From Psychromonas aquimarina ATCC BAA-1526 (GTDB lineage: Bacteria; Pseudomonadota; Gammaproteobacteria; Enterobacterales; Psychromonadaceae): a stretch of DNA of 64,000 nt. The position numbers and the translations under genes were made by a program. The notes below the pieces were generated by a model, which searched no databases, had not been told where the DNA came from, and saw nothing but the letters and a program-made list of their open reading frames with translations. Below are positions 1 through 8,867 of the stretch, piece after piece; the stretch's first letter is position 1, and every line of letters begins with the position of its first letter. The stretch spans positions 1 through 64,000 of the forward strand of contig NZ_AUAM01000012.1 in NCBI RefSeq assembly GCF_000428725.1. Direction: 5' to 3'.

Positions 1-251
1 TTTTCCATCGTCAATTGCCCAATTTTAGCGTGCAGTTTGTCGACCTCGGCACTGTCATCTTTAGCGACCGAAGACTTCCCATCAAAAATTGAAGAGGCAT
101 TATTAAGTAACTCCTGCTTCCAGGTGGTAATTTGATTGGTGTGAAGATTAAATTGCTGTGCTAACTCAGATAAAGTTTTATCTCCCTTAGCAGCCGCTAA
201 TGCAACCTTAGCTTTAAATTCTGGTGAGTGGTTTCTACGTTTTCTAGTCAT
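1..251 (-). CDS. IS3-family transposase OrfA, partial (3' end outside window)
   Basis: OrfA is the DNA-binding, helix-turn-helix half of the IS3-family transposase; OrfB normally follows by programmed frameshift. The visible 83 residues start MTRKRRNHSPEFKAKVALAA and continue with LSELAQQFNLHTNQITTWKQ, the HTH region typical of IS3 OrfA (HTH_Tnp_1). A leucine-zipper-like stretch (VDKLHAKIGQLTME) is beginning at the window edge, as expected. The start ATG at 251 follows GGAGCAGATT, a good Shine-Dalgarno sequence. The gene is cut by the window edge, so its integrity cannot be judged. Confidence 0.85.
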   Translation of the reverse strand, partial: MTRKRRNHSPEFKAKVALAAAKGDKTLSELAQQFNLHTNQITTWKQELLNNASSIFDGKSSVAKDDSAEVDKLHAKIGQLTME

Positions 252-325
252 AATCTGCTCCAGCTGTGATGCTAGTTATTAAAACAGATTAATCACTTAA
301 GATCGTGTCCGATTTTTGGGGACCA
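1..325 (-). mobile_element. IS3-family insertion sequence, one end only
   Basis: This is the upstream end of an IS3-family element that runs off the left edge of the window. It contains the start of an orfA transposase gene. Its likely terminus, read on the minus strand, begins TGGTCCCCAAAAATCGGACA at position 325, which resembles IS3-family terminal repeats (TG start, CCCC and ATCGGACA). The boundary is inferred from that sequence: the neighbouring NACHT gene reads straight into it and stops at 297. The other end and any target duplication are outside the window. Confidence 0.75.
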
Positions 326-3300
326 TTTCTAGGTCAACGACATTTAAATTTGAGCAATTTAAGTATTTAAGATTTGTACAATTAGATACTGCTGATAGCT
401 CTTCAATATCTGATGAACATAAACTCAAATATTCAAGTTCATTACAATTTGATAAAGCAGATATATCGGATACACCAGTGTAATCAAGTTCTAGTTTAAC
501 AATATTTAACATATATGAAATAGGCGAGATATCACTTATATCCGTATGAGAACAGTCAAGAAAAGTGATTTTCGTACAACACGAAAGTGGTGATAGATCA
601 TTAACAAAAGTAGAATAAAACTCAACTCTCTCAACATTAACAAGATTGATAAATACATCTAAATTAGTAACACTTGTAGCATTAAATTTAATCGTTTTAA
701 GCTCGACTAAATTACATAACGGTGAAATATCTTCAATATAAGTAGAAGAAAAATCGATATGTTTTAATTTTCTCAAACCTGAAACAGCGCTTAAGTTATT
801 TACACATGTATCGTAAATGTCAAGCGCAGTTAAATTATTTAATGTGCTGATAATATTGAGGTGTGTAGTATGCTTACCACGACAAATTATTTTTTTCAAA
901 TTCTTACAATTTGGCAAAAACTCTAAGTCATTTAAGTCATCATTATATGCCAAAACTGTCTTTACAGTATTAAAGTCGATCCCGTTTATAGGCTCTAGGC
1001 CTAAGGCGACTTGCCAATTTTCGATTGTGACTAAGTCAACATATTGAGATTTGTAATAAAGTTTTTGGCTTTGGCAAATAAATGCTAACACCTCCAATAT
1101 TTCTTTAGGGTAGCTGTCGACCCCTTCTGAAATAAGTAAATGTTCAAGATTAATTTCCAACGCTAATTCTGGAGCTAATTTCTTCAAACTGTTTGCTAAT
1201 TTTTCTACATAACTACTACGATTATCTTTCAAATAATCTAAGAGTAATAGGTACGATTCAGAAGTTTCTATTTTAATTAATGCTTGCGCACAATATAGAT
1301 CATGTTTAACAACTCGTGCTTTCTTAGGTCTTTTTAAGTAAGGTAATGCTAAATTACCAGAATCCCCGATTGCATCTTTAACTTTAGCATTTGGAGGTGG
1401 AATAACTTTAGGGATTATTTTCTCTAACCGCATAGAAAATGCTGGAGTTATTTCTCTCATACTTTCTTTACAACGTAATACTATTAGGTACAACGGTATT
1501 GCTTCAACATTTTTTTTATCACTCTCAAATTTGTTTGCAAGCTCTAAAATTGAAGTTAAAAAATTCTCATTATCATCTTTTGATTTTGATAAACCAACGG
1601 CTAATTGTATTGTTTCATGCCAGTAATCATTCGTTGCATTTTTCTTTAATAACTCCCAATCTTTATTCGATACTATGTATTCAGCAGTAAAGAACTCTTG
1701 AAATGACCGATGTGCAAATTGTATTTCAGCATTCCCAACTTTTTGTAATAACCCACTTCTTTCAAGGAAAAATCGTAACAAATCTTCTGCTGATAATTTC
1801 CATTTTAAATCAGGTATATCCAAAAGTTTTTGTTCTAAAATTAACCGTAGAGCGCTAGGTGATATCGACGTTTTTTCTTTTTTAGTCATATTTTGTGCAA
1901 TATCACATAAAAATGTCTGTTTATAACGGTAATCCAATAGATTAAAGTTATTTTCTTCAATTATCTTTCTTTCTCGGTCTCGATTATCAAGAAACATTCT
2001 AGAAGTTGATTCATAAAGGTCAGAGCGATCTCTTGGTAAATAACCGCTTCTGTCATGATGTAACATACAAATTACACCACATAATAATGGTGTTTGTGCC
2101 AGGTGACGTAATGAGTTCTGTAAAGATAGTTTTTGCTTTAACTCATCTGATTCAACTAATAATGCGTCCGGCTTAGTCTGATCATATTCTAACGCTATTG
2201 CATTATGCCAATGTGCAACAAAATCATTTTGTGCCTTCCTATCCATTGGTTGAAGCTCAATAACTTGAAATTTTGATTTATCAAGTGTTGTATCCTCATA
2301 TGCAGATGGCCGTGATGTCAGCACAAAACGATTACCTTTATATCTTTCACAAAGACTTTCAATCCACAAAACAACTTCCGATCGTCTTGTTTTAGGTACC
2401 TCATCAAATCCATCAATCATGAAAATAGCTCGCTTCTCTTCTATTACTTGAGAGGCCCATTCTTGATGCGATAATTCTGATTCAACATTTTCTACCATTA
2501 AGTCATAAAAATCAGGTTGTTCAGGTAATTCAGCATCATTCAACACTTTTCTTAGCTGAATTAATACAGGCACTTTCTTGTTCCATTCTTCATCCTGAAA
2601 TGCTTTCCTTCCACACTGAACTGTCAACCATTGCAATAATGTCGTTTTTCCTTGGCCTGCTTCACCTAAAATAACCAAATGTTCGAAATTAGTTAACGCA
2701 TCTTCAGTTGACATAATGCAAGTGTCATCAAACTCGTTAAATTCTGTTTCTGTTGTCAAAGAAATATAGGCAACAGTAAGCTGATATTTACGGGCGCGTT
2801 TACCAAAATTGACACCAAAAATTCGCAATTCATCAAAACGCCTTACTATGGCACGCCTATATTCACTTTCAATTAATGAACTTTCGTCTTTTTCTTGTTC
2901 TTTTGTTTGCTTCCAACTAGCTAGCTCTTCACGTAACTTTTTAAACAGTTCGGAATCATCTTCTAACTGTGTGATTAAATTTGATTCATTCCATGTAGGT
3001 AGTGCATTACTGCAATCTATAATAACTTCACATAACTCTTTTAATATCTGATCGAAACTTGGGGATGATACTTCCAGATATTGTACTTTTAACGAGCCAT
3101 AAAGAGCATGAGGTTCAAAGTTAATTTTATCTAATTGGTTATGATAAATTGGATTATTTTGTAGTATTGTAGCTAATTCATTAATCAGATGAATTTTTGT
3201 AGAGTGCTCTGCTTTTATTCCTAATAATCCCAAAGCCAATTCTACAACGTCATCAAGCAAACGTTCAAAAGCATTGCGCCCTTTTATTTTCCCTCTAGTA

Positions 3301-4373
3301 CCTACAATTCTCTGTAATTCCTCCGTATAAGATAAACCAACATCTGAACACAACCATATGTTCGCAATCGCTTTGACAATTTGTGGTGCTAAAGATTCAT
3401 AAAGTAAATCTTCAATTTCTTGGTTTTCTCTTTCTAGCCTTTCAACTTCGCTTACAGTACTAATCTTTTCATCATTTATAACACGTTCTTCTAATAGCTC
3501 TTTTTCCGAACGAGTTATCTCATTCACTAAAGAACTAATTAAATCGGGCAATTCATTAAAGTCTTTATACAACAATGGATTGACTTGTGCTTTTTTATAT
3601 AACTCTTTAAGGTCGGCAGGTAAATCTCGCCAATCTTGTTCTCGCATTACTGTAATTGAATACTGAAGCTTATTGAGTTTATTTTGTGATTCACATAATT
3701 TGTACCACTCAATAACACGAGGATCTAACATTGAACACCCAAAATACACTATTGAACGAGACAATAAATCATTATGGAGTTTTCCAATTAAAAATGGATA
3801 TTGATCTGAAAATTTTAGGTAACTATCTTCGTCAAATATCCAATTAGAAATATTATGATAACCACCATGTATTTTATATAGAGACAATAAGTTTGATTGC
3901 TCTAGTCCAATGTTTTGCTCTAAGGTTACTAGATTGTATCTACAGTTATTTTTGTCTAATGCATTCTCGAGCAATTGATCATAATTTGTTGTATAAATTT
4001 TATTCCAAGGTAAGTTAACCAAATCCACATGCATGCTACTAGCATCTTTTGGTAAATTAGTAAAAATACTAGCCAGTGTGGCATTTAGTCGACCGTAGCC
4101 ATTTTTAAAAGCAAACTCTTGCACCCAATGTGTAAAAGAAAACTTCGGGGAGTTAGTGGCAAGTGTTGAATCCCATGGGGTAAAATCAGGTAAATCCAAC
4201 AAACTTTTTTCTCTAATTAGCTTTATAAGATCAAGCGTAGTTGGGTAGCCAGATGAAACCGACAATCCTGCACCAGCCCATAGTATGGGACTAAATGACT
4301 CTTCCTTTTTGCCTATACGAAATATACTTATTAATGCTTTCCAGGTATCTGACTCTTTAAAACTGTGGCTCAT
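297..4373 (-). CDS. SIR2-NACHT-leucine-rich-repeat protein, NLR-like antiphage defence, 3' end replaced by IS sequence
   Basis: A 1358-residue STAND protein. The N-terminal SIR2-like domain (about residues 10-270) has FSPILWAGAGLSVSSGYP, TTNYDQLLE and the catalytic-type YKIHGG; such domains in defence proteins deplete NAD+. The NACHT NTPase follows: Walker A GEAGQGKTT near residue 570, Walker B FMIDGFDE near 655, then LTSRPS and FAHRSFQEFFTAEYI. From about residue 1165 there are roughly 22-residue leucine-rich repeats of the LxxLDxSxTxIxDISPL type, a likely sensor. The last residues (MVPKNRTRS) come from the end of an IS3-family element, so the native C-terminus is lost. I chose the ATG at 4373 because AGGAA lies 7 bases upstream; an ATG at 4424 is in frame but has no ribosome site. 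SIR2-NACHT architectures belong to the known bacterial NLR/Avs-like class. Whether the truncated protein still works is unknown. Confidence 0.85.
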   Translation of the reverse strand: MSHSFKESDTWKALISIFRIGKKEESFSPILWAGAGLSVSSGYPTTLDLIKLIREKSLLDLPDFTPWDSTLATNSPKFSFTHWVQEFAFKNGYGRLNATLASIFTNLPKDASSMHVDLVNLPWNKIYTTNYDQLLENALDKNNCRYNLVTLEQNIGLEQSNLLSLYKIHGGYHNISNWIFDEDSYLKFSDQYPFLIGKLHNDLLSRSIVYFGCSMLDPRVIEWYKLCESQNKLNKLQYSITVMREQDWRDLPADLKELYKKAQVNPLLYKDFNELPDLISSLVNEITRSEKELLEERVINDEKISTVSEVERLERENQEIEDLLYESLAPQIVKAIANIWLCSDVGLSYTEELQRIVGTRGKIKGRNAFERLLDDVVELALGLLGIKAEHSTKIHLINELATILQNNPIYHNQLDKINFEPHALYGSLKVQYLEVSSPSFDQILKELCEVIIDCSNALPTWNESNLITQLEDDSELFKKLREELASWKQTKEQEKDESSLIESEYRRAIVRRFDELRIFGVNFGKRARKYQLTVAYISLTTETEFNEFDDTCIMSTEDALTNFEHLVILGEAGQGKTTLLQWLTVQCGRKAFQDEEWNKKVPVLIQLRKVLNDAELPEQPDFYDLMVENVESELSHQEWASQVIEEKRAIFMIDGFDEVPKTRRSEVVLWIESLCERYKGNRFVLTSRPSAYEDTTLDKSKFQVIELQPMDRKAQNDFVAHWHNAIALEYDQTKPDALLVESDELKQKLSLQNSLRHLAQTPLLCGVICMLHHDRSGYLPRDRSDLYESTSRMFLDNRDRERKIIEENNFNLLDYRYKQTFLCDIAQNMTKKEKTSISPSALRLILEQKLLDIPDLKWKLSAEDLLRFFLERSGLLQKVGNAEIQFAHRSFQEFFTAEYIVSNKDWELLKKNATNDYWHETIQLAVGLSKSKDDNENFLTSILELANKFESDKKNVEAIPLYLIVLRCKESMREITPAFSMRLEKIIPKVIPPPNAKVKDAIGDSGNLALPYLKRPKKARVVKHDLYCAQALIKIETSESYLLLLDYLKDNRSSYVEKLANSLKKLAPELALEINLEHLLISEGVDSYPKEILEVLAFICQSQKLYYKSQYVDLVTIENWQVALGLEPINGIDFNTVKTVLAYNDDLNDLEFLPNCKNLKKIICRGKHTTHLNIISTLNNLTALDIYDTCVNNLSAVSGLRKLKHIDFSSTYIEDISPLCNLVELKTIKFNATSVTNLDVFINLVNVERVEFYSTFVNDLSPLSCCTKITFLDCSHTDISDISPISYMLNIVKLELDYTGVSDISALSNCNELEYLSLCSSDIEELSAVSNCTNLKYLNCSNLNVVDLEMVPKNRTRS

Positions 4374-4525
4374 GCACAAATTCCTATTTTTTTTAATGAA
4401 TTTTATAGATCCAATAAAACTCATGACTCAAGTATTAAATTTTGTTGATTTTTTAACGGCTCTAATTTAATTGAAGTTAGCTCCTGCTTTTACCAACAGG
4501 AAAACCAACTCCGCCCAATTTAACT

Positions 4526-5668
4526 TCAATTCTTAAACGTAATTTCCCGATGATAAGCGAGGTAATCCTGGTGCTCTTTTTTTAAGATAATTCCCATATT
4601 TTCACTGAGACCGAGTGCTTTGTAGTCGTCTAAACACTCTGATATGCGAATCTTGCCTTTGTCAGTAAAGGTGATGTAACCGCGGTCAAAGGCTTTATCA
4701 ATATTTGCCAGCAGCAGGAAACCATTATTAGGATCTAACCTTTCAATATCATTTGATTTTGACCAGGGTTTAATATGTGATGCAATTAAAAAATCTGTGT
4801 TGCTGTAACCCGTTAATGCGCATCCCTGCCAGTGATCAATAAGATCTGTTCTAAATTTTCCCTGACCTAGCCGCGTGTTAACTAAAACTGCTTTGTATGT
4901 TGCTGTTGTATCACCATCTTTTAGAATTTCTTCTATATCGTTATTGAGACTTGCCTGAGTAAGATCATCTAAAAAGACTTGATAGGATTTAAGGGCGGCA
5001 CTGTACATGCCCTTGCCTTTTGCATTTTTTACTTTAAATTCTTCTACCAGCATAACTTTTGCGGCGACCATGCTGTACACAGAGTGCGAGCTTATGGTCA
5101 TTAAGTTTGCTGTCGGAATACCGGCATCTTCAAGCCAGTTAGGAATTGAGCCTTTTAATGCGCCGATATAATTTTTAACGGTTTTATCCGACTTGCCTAT
5201 GGATAATGCCCAGCGTCTATATTGAATTTCTAGATCACCCAAATTATGCGTTAATGCCTCTTTTAACGACGATCGTGTTATCGGGCTTTTCAGGTAAGTG
5301 AATAGTTCATCATCAAGATATGCAAAATTCACACAACGCTGAATAAAGGCACTACTGGCAGATTTTGATTGTTCGAACTCTTTTTGGTGATCGGGTTTGA
5401 TATCGAGATGCCAGAATTGACTGCTTTGTAAATGGTAAAAAGGTAAGTGCGGCGTGTCTTGATCATTACCCTGTTTCAGCTGTTCAAAATAGGAGGTAAA
5501 AGCGGCTTTAAGCTGTTCATTGAATTGAATTCGGTTTTGAGTAATCCCCCCCTGCTCAATCAGATCAATAACAGCAAACATTAAACAGACTTTATGCGGT
5601 TTAGCATGGCCGTTAGAGCGGTCTGTACGTAAAGATTGAAACTTATCAAGGTAAAACTGTACTGTCAT
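4526..5668 (-). CDS. HNH endonuclease, ScoMcrA-like (probable modification-dependent restriction enzyme)
   Basis: A 380-residue predicted nuclease. The C-terminal HNH_2-type domain (about residues 280-350) shows CALTGY, ASHIKPW and NGFLLLANIDKAFDRGY. The N-terminal region has the pattern HAKPHKVCLMFAVIDLI ... LPFYHLQSSQFWHL, which resembles the DNA sulfur-binding domain of ScoMcrA-type phosphorothioate-dependent restriction enzymes; that assignment is from memory of the family pattern and is moderate. The gene starts on the last base of the upstream methyltransferase stop codon (TAATG), so the two are translationally coupled. AAGGA precedes the start. Together with the SIR2-NACHT gene it suggests a small defence region. 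A housekeeping HNH nuclease of unknown role is the alternative. Confidence 0.72.
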   Translation of the reverse strand: MTVQFYLDKFQSLRTDRSNGHAKPHKVCLMFAVIDLIEQGGITQNRIQFNEQLKAAFTSYFEQLKQGNDQDTPHLPFYHLQSSQFWHLDIKPDHQKEFEQSKSASSAFIQRCVNFAYLDDELFTYLKSPITRSSLKEALTHNLGDLEIQYRRWALSIGKSDKTVKNYIGALKGSIPNWLEDAGIPTANLMTISSHSVYSMVAAKVMLVEEFKVKNAKGKGMYSAALKSYQVFLDDLTQASLNNDIEEILKDGDTTATYKAVLVNTRLGQGKFRTDLIDHWQGCALTGYSNTDFLIASHIKPWSKSNDIERLDPNNGFLLLANIDKAFDRGYITFTDKGKIRISECLDDYKALGLSENMGIILKKEHQDYLAYHREITFKN

Positions 5669-6291
5669 TAGTCACTTTCCTTGGTAAACACCACCGTCTG
5701 CCAGTAAATCGCTTCACGGCCCATGACATCGCTATTTTTTTCAGTCACTAACACAGGTGATAAACCCACAGACCTTCCAAGCAGTACAAGCTGATCGGCG
5801 AACACTTCAAACACCTTGCGTTCATCACCGCATGGACCGTGACGTAATGAGATAACCAGTTTGCCGCCCGGTTTCAACAAATCAGAAAGTTTATGAATGG
5901 AGGGCTCGCGCTCAGAGTCGGGAATATGCATCCACACTGCACTGAGAAGGATCAAGTCGAAACCGCTCTGCTGCTTTGTTATTATATTTAAGTCCGGCAG
6001 CGCATCCTGCAGCCAGTGTACGTTTAATCCCTGAGTGTGTTTTTTACCCAGCTCAGCAAGCATTTGTGCAGGTTCAACAGCAGTGATACAGACGTTATTA
6101 AGCGCGCCCTGCTCTGCCATATACTGGCTGTCACGCCCGGCACCGGCCCCAATATCAAGAATGCGCGCATTAGTTTTCTCTAAAATCGGCGCTAACAGAT
6201 CCAGCCATGGCTCATGTACCTGTTCAAATGATTTTGAAAGATATAAATCAGCAAGGCTAGACGCATTTTTATTGTAAAAATTTTCTGACAT
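5668..6291 (-). CDS. class I SAM-dependent methyltransferase
   Basis: A 207-residue methyltransferase of the Methyltransf_11/25 type. The SAM-binding motif I is ARILDIGAGAGRDSQYMAEQG (about residues 43-62), followed by the acidic motif II ITAVEP and a motif IV-like LILLSAVWMHIP. It has no DPPY/NPPY motif, so it is unlikely to methylate adenine or cytosine N4 in DNA; the substrate is unknown, probably a small molecule or protein. AAGG lies five bases before the ATG. The gene is first in a two-gene operon with the HNH nuclease, overlapping by one base. Confidence 0.8.
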   Translation of the reverse strand: MSENFYNKNASSLADLYLSKSFEQVHEPWLDLLAPILEKTNARILDIGAGAGRDSQYMAEQGALNNVCITAVEPAQMLAELGKKHTQGLNVHWLQDALPDLNIITKQQSGFDLILLSAVWMHIPDSEREPSIHKLSDLLKPGGKLVISLRHGPCGDERKVFEVFADQLVLLGRSVGLSPVLVTEKNSDVMGREAIYWQTVVFTKESD

Positions 6292-6892
6292 TAAAACCTT
6301 CCCCCATGCAGGACATTATCTTGACATTAAACTTAAGAGGTTGAAAAACAAACAGGTTCAGTTGATGAAATCAAAATGCATATTACCTCACTCAATCATC
6401 AACTTTGTGTTTGAGATCAACATTGTGAAATAAAATATAAACGAGCTAGTCATTTCTGGTTAGAACTTGTGTTTAGTCTGGGAATTCAAACAGGTAACGG
6501 TGGTATTAAGCGTCGAGCTAAGTATTACCAGGTGGAGTATGGGCATGAGGTGCGGTGGTATTAATCGCAGAGCTATGCATTCCCACGCGGAGCATGGGAA
6601 CGAGATGTGCTGCGCATGGGAGCGAGGAGTGCTGCGCATGGGAGCGAGGAGTGCTTCGCATGGGGGTAGTGCAGGAACGAGGTAAGCGAGTGTCATATCC
6701 TTAAGCGCTGATATAACAAATGGTCATTTCTCAAATACCAAATTGTCATTAGATTGATATCACCGAAGAGTTAAAATTACACCATAGAAATTCACAGTGT
6801 GAATAATTTTAAACACCAGACTAAGCAGATAGGCTTAGTTCAACGAACAATATTCACATAATTCAACAAACTAACTTAAAGGAAACATTACG
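6292..6892. other. intergenic region with a REP-like cluster, no gene seen
   Basis: About 600 bases between the methyltransferase and a tiny peptide gene. The middle part (6480-6700) holds one good copy of the window's palindromic repeat and several degenerate ones. The short open frames here on both strands are made of repeat sequence and I do not regard them as genes. The last 150 bases should carry the promoter of the small peptide gene at 6893. Confidence 0.6.
6535..6690. repeat. REP-like palindromic repeats, one clear copy plus degenerate copies
   Basis: The clear copy at 6575-6604 reads ATGCATTCCCACGCGGAGC then ATGGGAACGAG, an imperfect palindrome that can fold as CCCACGC/GC-TGGG. It is followed by three short tandem variants of GTGCTGCGCATGGGAGCGAG (about 6607-6665), as if the 3' half had been amplified. 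The same unit recurs up to about 24.5 kb. Confidence 0.8.
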
Positions 6893-6964
6893 ATGAAAGC
6901 CGTCAAACCAGTACTAGCACTAATCTTTATGTTCCTGGTCATGTCTGTATTCGCTACAGCTTAA
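6893..6964 (+). CDS. 23-residue hydrophobic peptide, unknown function
   Basis: A very short reading frame with a real-looking ribosome site (AAAGGAAACATTACG before ATG). The peptide starts MKAVKPVLALIFMFLVMS and ends VFATA: two lysines, a hydrophobic stretch, then a signal-peptidase-like ATA, so it is either a small membrane peptide or little more than a signal sequence. A strong hairpin begins 22 bases after the stop. It converges on the radical SAM gene at 7072. It could be a partner of that cassette or an unrelated small membrane protein; I cannot tell. Confidence 0.5.
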   Translation: MKAVKPVLALIFMFLVMSVFATA

Positions 6965-6985
6965 ACCGTGGTAAACAAAGCCAGA

Positions 6986-7015
6986 TGCAGCGGCCGGGTA
7001 AAACCGGCGGCTGCA
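6986..7015. terminator. GC-rich hairpin between convergent genes, probable terminator
   Basis: Arms 6986-6997 (TGCAGCGGCCGG) and 7004-7015 (CCGGCGGCTGCA) pair over 12 bases with one mismatch around a 6-base loop. No U-run follows on either strand, so it may be a weak or factor-aided terminator, or protect 3' ends. It lies between the 23-residue gene (plus) and the end of the radical SAM gene (minus). Confidence 0.5.
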
Positions 7016-7071
7016 CTAGCGGCCTGAAACTAATCAGTCAGCAGAGTTGTAACTTTTGAAAAATAGCGTGC

Positions 7072-8865
7072 TTATTCCGCCCAGTAAAACTCTAAATATG
7101 GAAAAGGCAGGTTGATTGCCTGAATATGATAAAAGGCATTCTTTTTTTGTTTACTGTAATGGTATTCACGCAGCGTTTTTGTGGTGAAATAAAGATTATT
7201 ACGCACATCAGGCAGAAATAGCGCCTGATGCTGCAAAAAGAAAGGTCTTAAATCAAATAGATACCAGCCGTCTTTATTTTCAGACAACAGCTCAAAACTA
7301 TTTTTATATAAACTGTAGTCAACTATATGCTCCTGCTTTTCACGTCCTTCATCACCGTAAGTCACCATGGTATTTCTTAACAACATCAAATGAATGCAGT
7401 TATTGACCGGATCTTTACTGTGCAGACCAAAGATATCCTCTCTTACTTTGAGGATCACTGAGGCCTGTTTATTTAATAAAGCCAGGTCATTACTGTTATG
7501 AAGAACCGGGCTGGTTAACGCGTAGTCAACCCCGTCAACCTGCAGCGAAAAAAGTGTGTCACTATAGATAGTCTGCAGCACCTCATCAGCGGCTATTAAG
7601 CTGGTTAATGCATTGCTGTCTTCATATAATTCCGGCGTAATATAACGCGGTTTAACGGTTTCTATCTGATTCTCCTTAAAGCTTTGAATACTGTTTTTGT
7701 ATTTATAATTCGCGGCATACTGCTTTATGTAGCTCTCTTCATAAGGCGGATAGCGCTCCAGGTTGTCTTTATATAAAGCTTTCTGCAGTAAACAGGTATA
7801 GCTCTTAGTCAGCCCGGTCTGCTGACGTACAAATACACAGCCCTGATTACAATAAGGTAAATAGCTGCAGCTGAAACACTCCTGATCAGCCTGCAGGCGG
7901 TTTTCAATCGATTCAATAACCTGCCAGCCGTTTGCAATAATGTCCGTAATCGGCTGCTTATATAAATTACCGTAAAAGAACTGCCGTGAAGACTGCCCTC
8001 TCGGACATGAATACACATCCCCGTTACTCTGCAGCAGAAAAAATTTATCGCCGCAGTTCACCGCACTGCAGCAGAACTCCGGGGTAAACTCTTTAAACCA
8101 GTGCTCTTTTAGACCTTGCTCCAGCTCACTGCCGCTAAACTCAGAGGATAAGCGCTGATAAAAATACAGCTGCTGCTCTTGAGTCAGCATGCAGGCAGGA
8201 TCATTTTCCTGAGCAAACTTTTCACTGTTTTTATCGCTGTCAAAGGAGAACATAATATTAAACTTACTCATATCCAGACCTATGTCGTAATGAATATGTT
8301 TGATATCAGCAATAAATTCATCTAGATGGTCAAGATGTTCCCGGGTAACAACACAGGATATTTTTTTATGGTGCGGGTAATTTGCGAGTAATTTTAAGTT
8401 TTTGCGGATCTGCGCCAGTGTTGAGCGCCCTCTTTTATCTGTGCGGTATTTTTCATGCAGAAATAACGGCAAATCAACACTGCCGCTGATTGAAACCTGA
8501 TAATTCTCACACAGAGAGTAAATGCGGTCAAAATTAAACAAATTGGTTTTAATATGAATAGGGTTTAACGGATAACCCGCTTCTTTTATCTGAGCGCCGA
8601 ACTTTGCATAATAGTTTTTAGAAAATTCGAACAGTTCAGCCAGCTGCTGCGGTGGAATAGAAGTCGGCTCGCCGCCGTGAAAAGACAGATTAAAGGGAAT
8701 AACATCCTCATTTAAAAACTGCTGTACGGCATGCTCCAGTGTGCTGACTGTCTGCGAGGCTTTGTTTTTCTGCTCTGTACCTGTGCCTAAGTAACAGTAT
8801 TTACAGCCCATATTGCAGAAGTTGGTCGGCGCATATAAGAGGTGAATAAATTTTGGGGATGACAT
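7072..8865 (-). CDS. radical SAM/SPASM peptide-modifying enzyme with an extra C-terminal region
   Basis: A 597-residue enzyme. The radical SAM cluster motif CNMGCKYC (Cys17, 21, 24) binds the catalytic 4Fe-4S cluster, and HGGEPTSIP follows. A SPASM region (about residues 250-385) holds further cysteine motifs: CCSAVNCGDKF, GDVYSCPRG, CFSCSYLPYCNQGC. SPASM enzymes of this anSME/GrrM-like type modify side chains of peptides. The last ~210 residues (from about 390) are not part of the usual fold and I do not recognise them. The longest frame starts at a TTG (8871) overlapping the previous gene's stop; I prefer the ATG at 8865. It is third in an operon after an Asn-tailed small protein and a membrane protein, which points to RiPP maturation. 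The exact chemistry is unknown. Confidence 0.82.
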   Translation of the reverse strand: MSSPKFIHLLYAPTNFCNMGCKYCYLGTGTEQKNKASQTVSTLEHAVQQFLNEDVIPFNLSFHGGEPTSIPPQQLAELFEFSKNYYAKFGAQIKEAGYPLNPIHIKTNLFNFDRIYSLCENYQVSISGSVDLPLFLHEKYRTDKRGRSTLAQIRKNLKLLANYPHHKKISCVVTREHLDHLDEFIADIKHIHYDIGLDMSKFNIMFSFDSDKNSEKFAQENDPACMLTQEQQLYFYQRLSSEFSGSELEQGLKEHWFKEFTPEFCCSAVNCGDKFFLLQSNGDVYSCPRGQSSRQFFYGNLYKQPITDIIANGWQVIESIENRLQADQECFSCSYLPYCNQGCVFVRQQTGLTKSYTCLLQKALYKDNLERYPPYEESYIKQYAANYKYKNSIQSFKENQIETVKPRYITPELYEDSNALTSLIAADEVLQTIYSDTLFSLQVDGVDYALTSPVLHNSNDLALLNKQASVILKVREDIFGLHSKDPVNNCIHLMLLRNTMVTYGDEGREKQEHIVDYSLYKNSFELLSENKDGWYLFDLRPFFLQHQALFLPDVRNNLYFTTKTLREYHYSKQKKNAFYHIQAINLPFPYLEFYWAE

Positions 8866-8867
8866 AA

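Noticed and set aside
5668-6291. A type II restriction-modification pair (methyltransferase plus HNH nuclease)
   Set aside because: The methyltransferase has only a general SAM motif and no DPPY/NPPY or cytosine-5 PCQ motif, so it is unlikely to modify DNA.
6460-6696. Open frames on both strands over the 6.5 kb repeat cluster
   Set aside because: Composed of repeat sequence; open on both strands because the palindromes lack stops.
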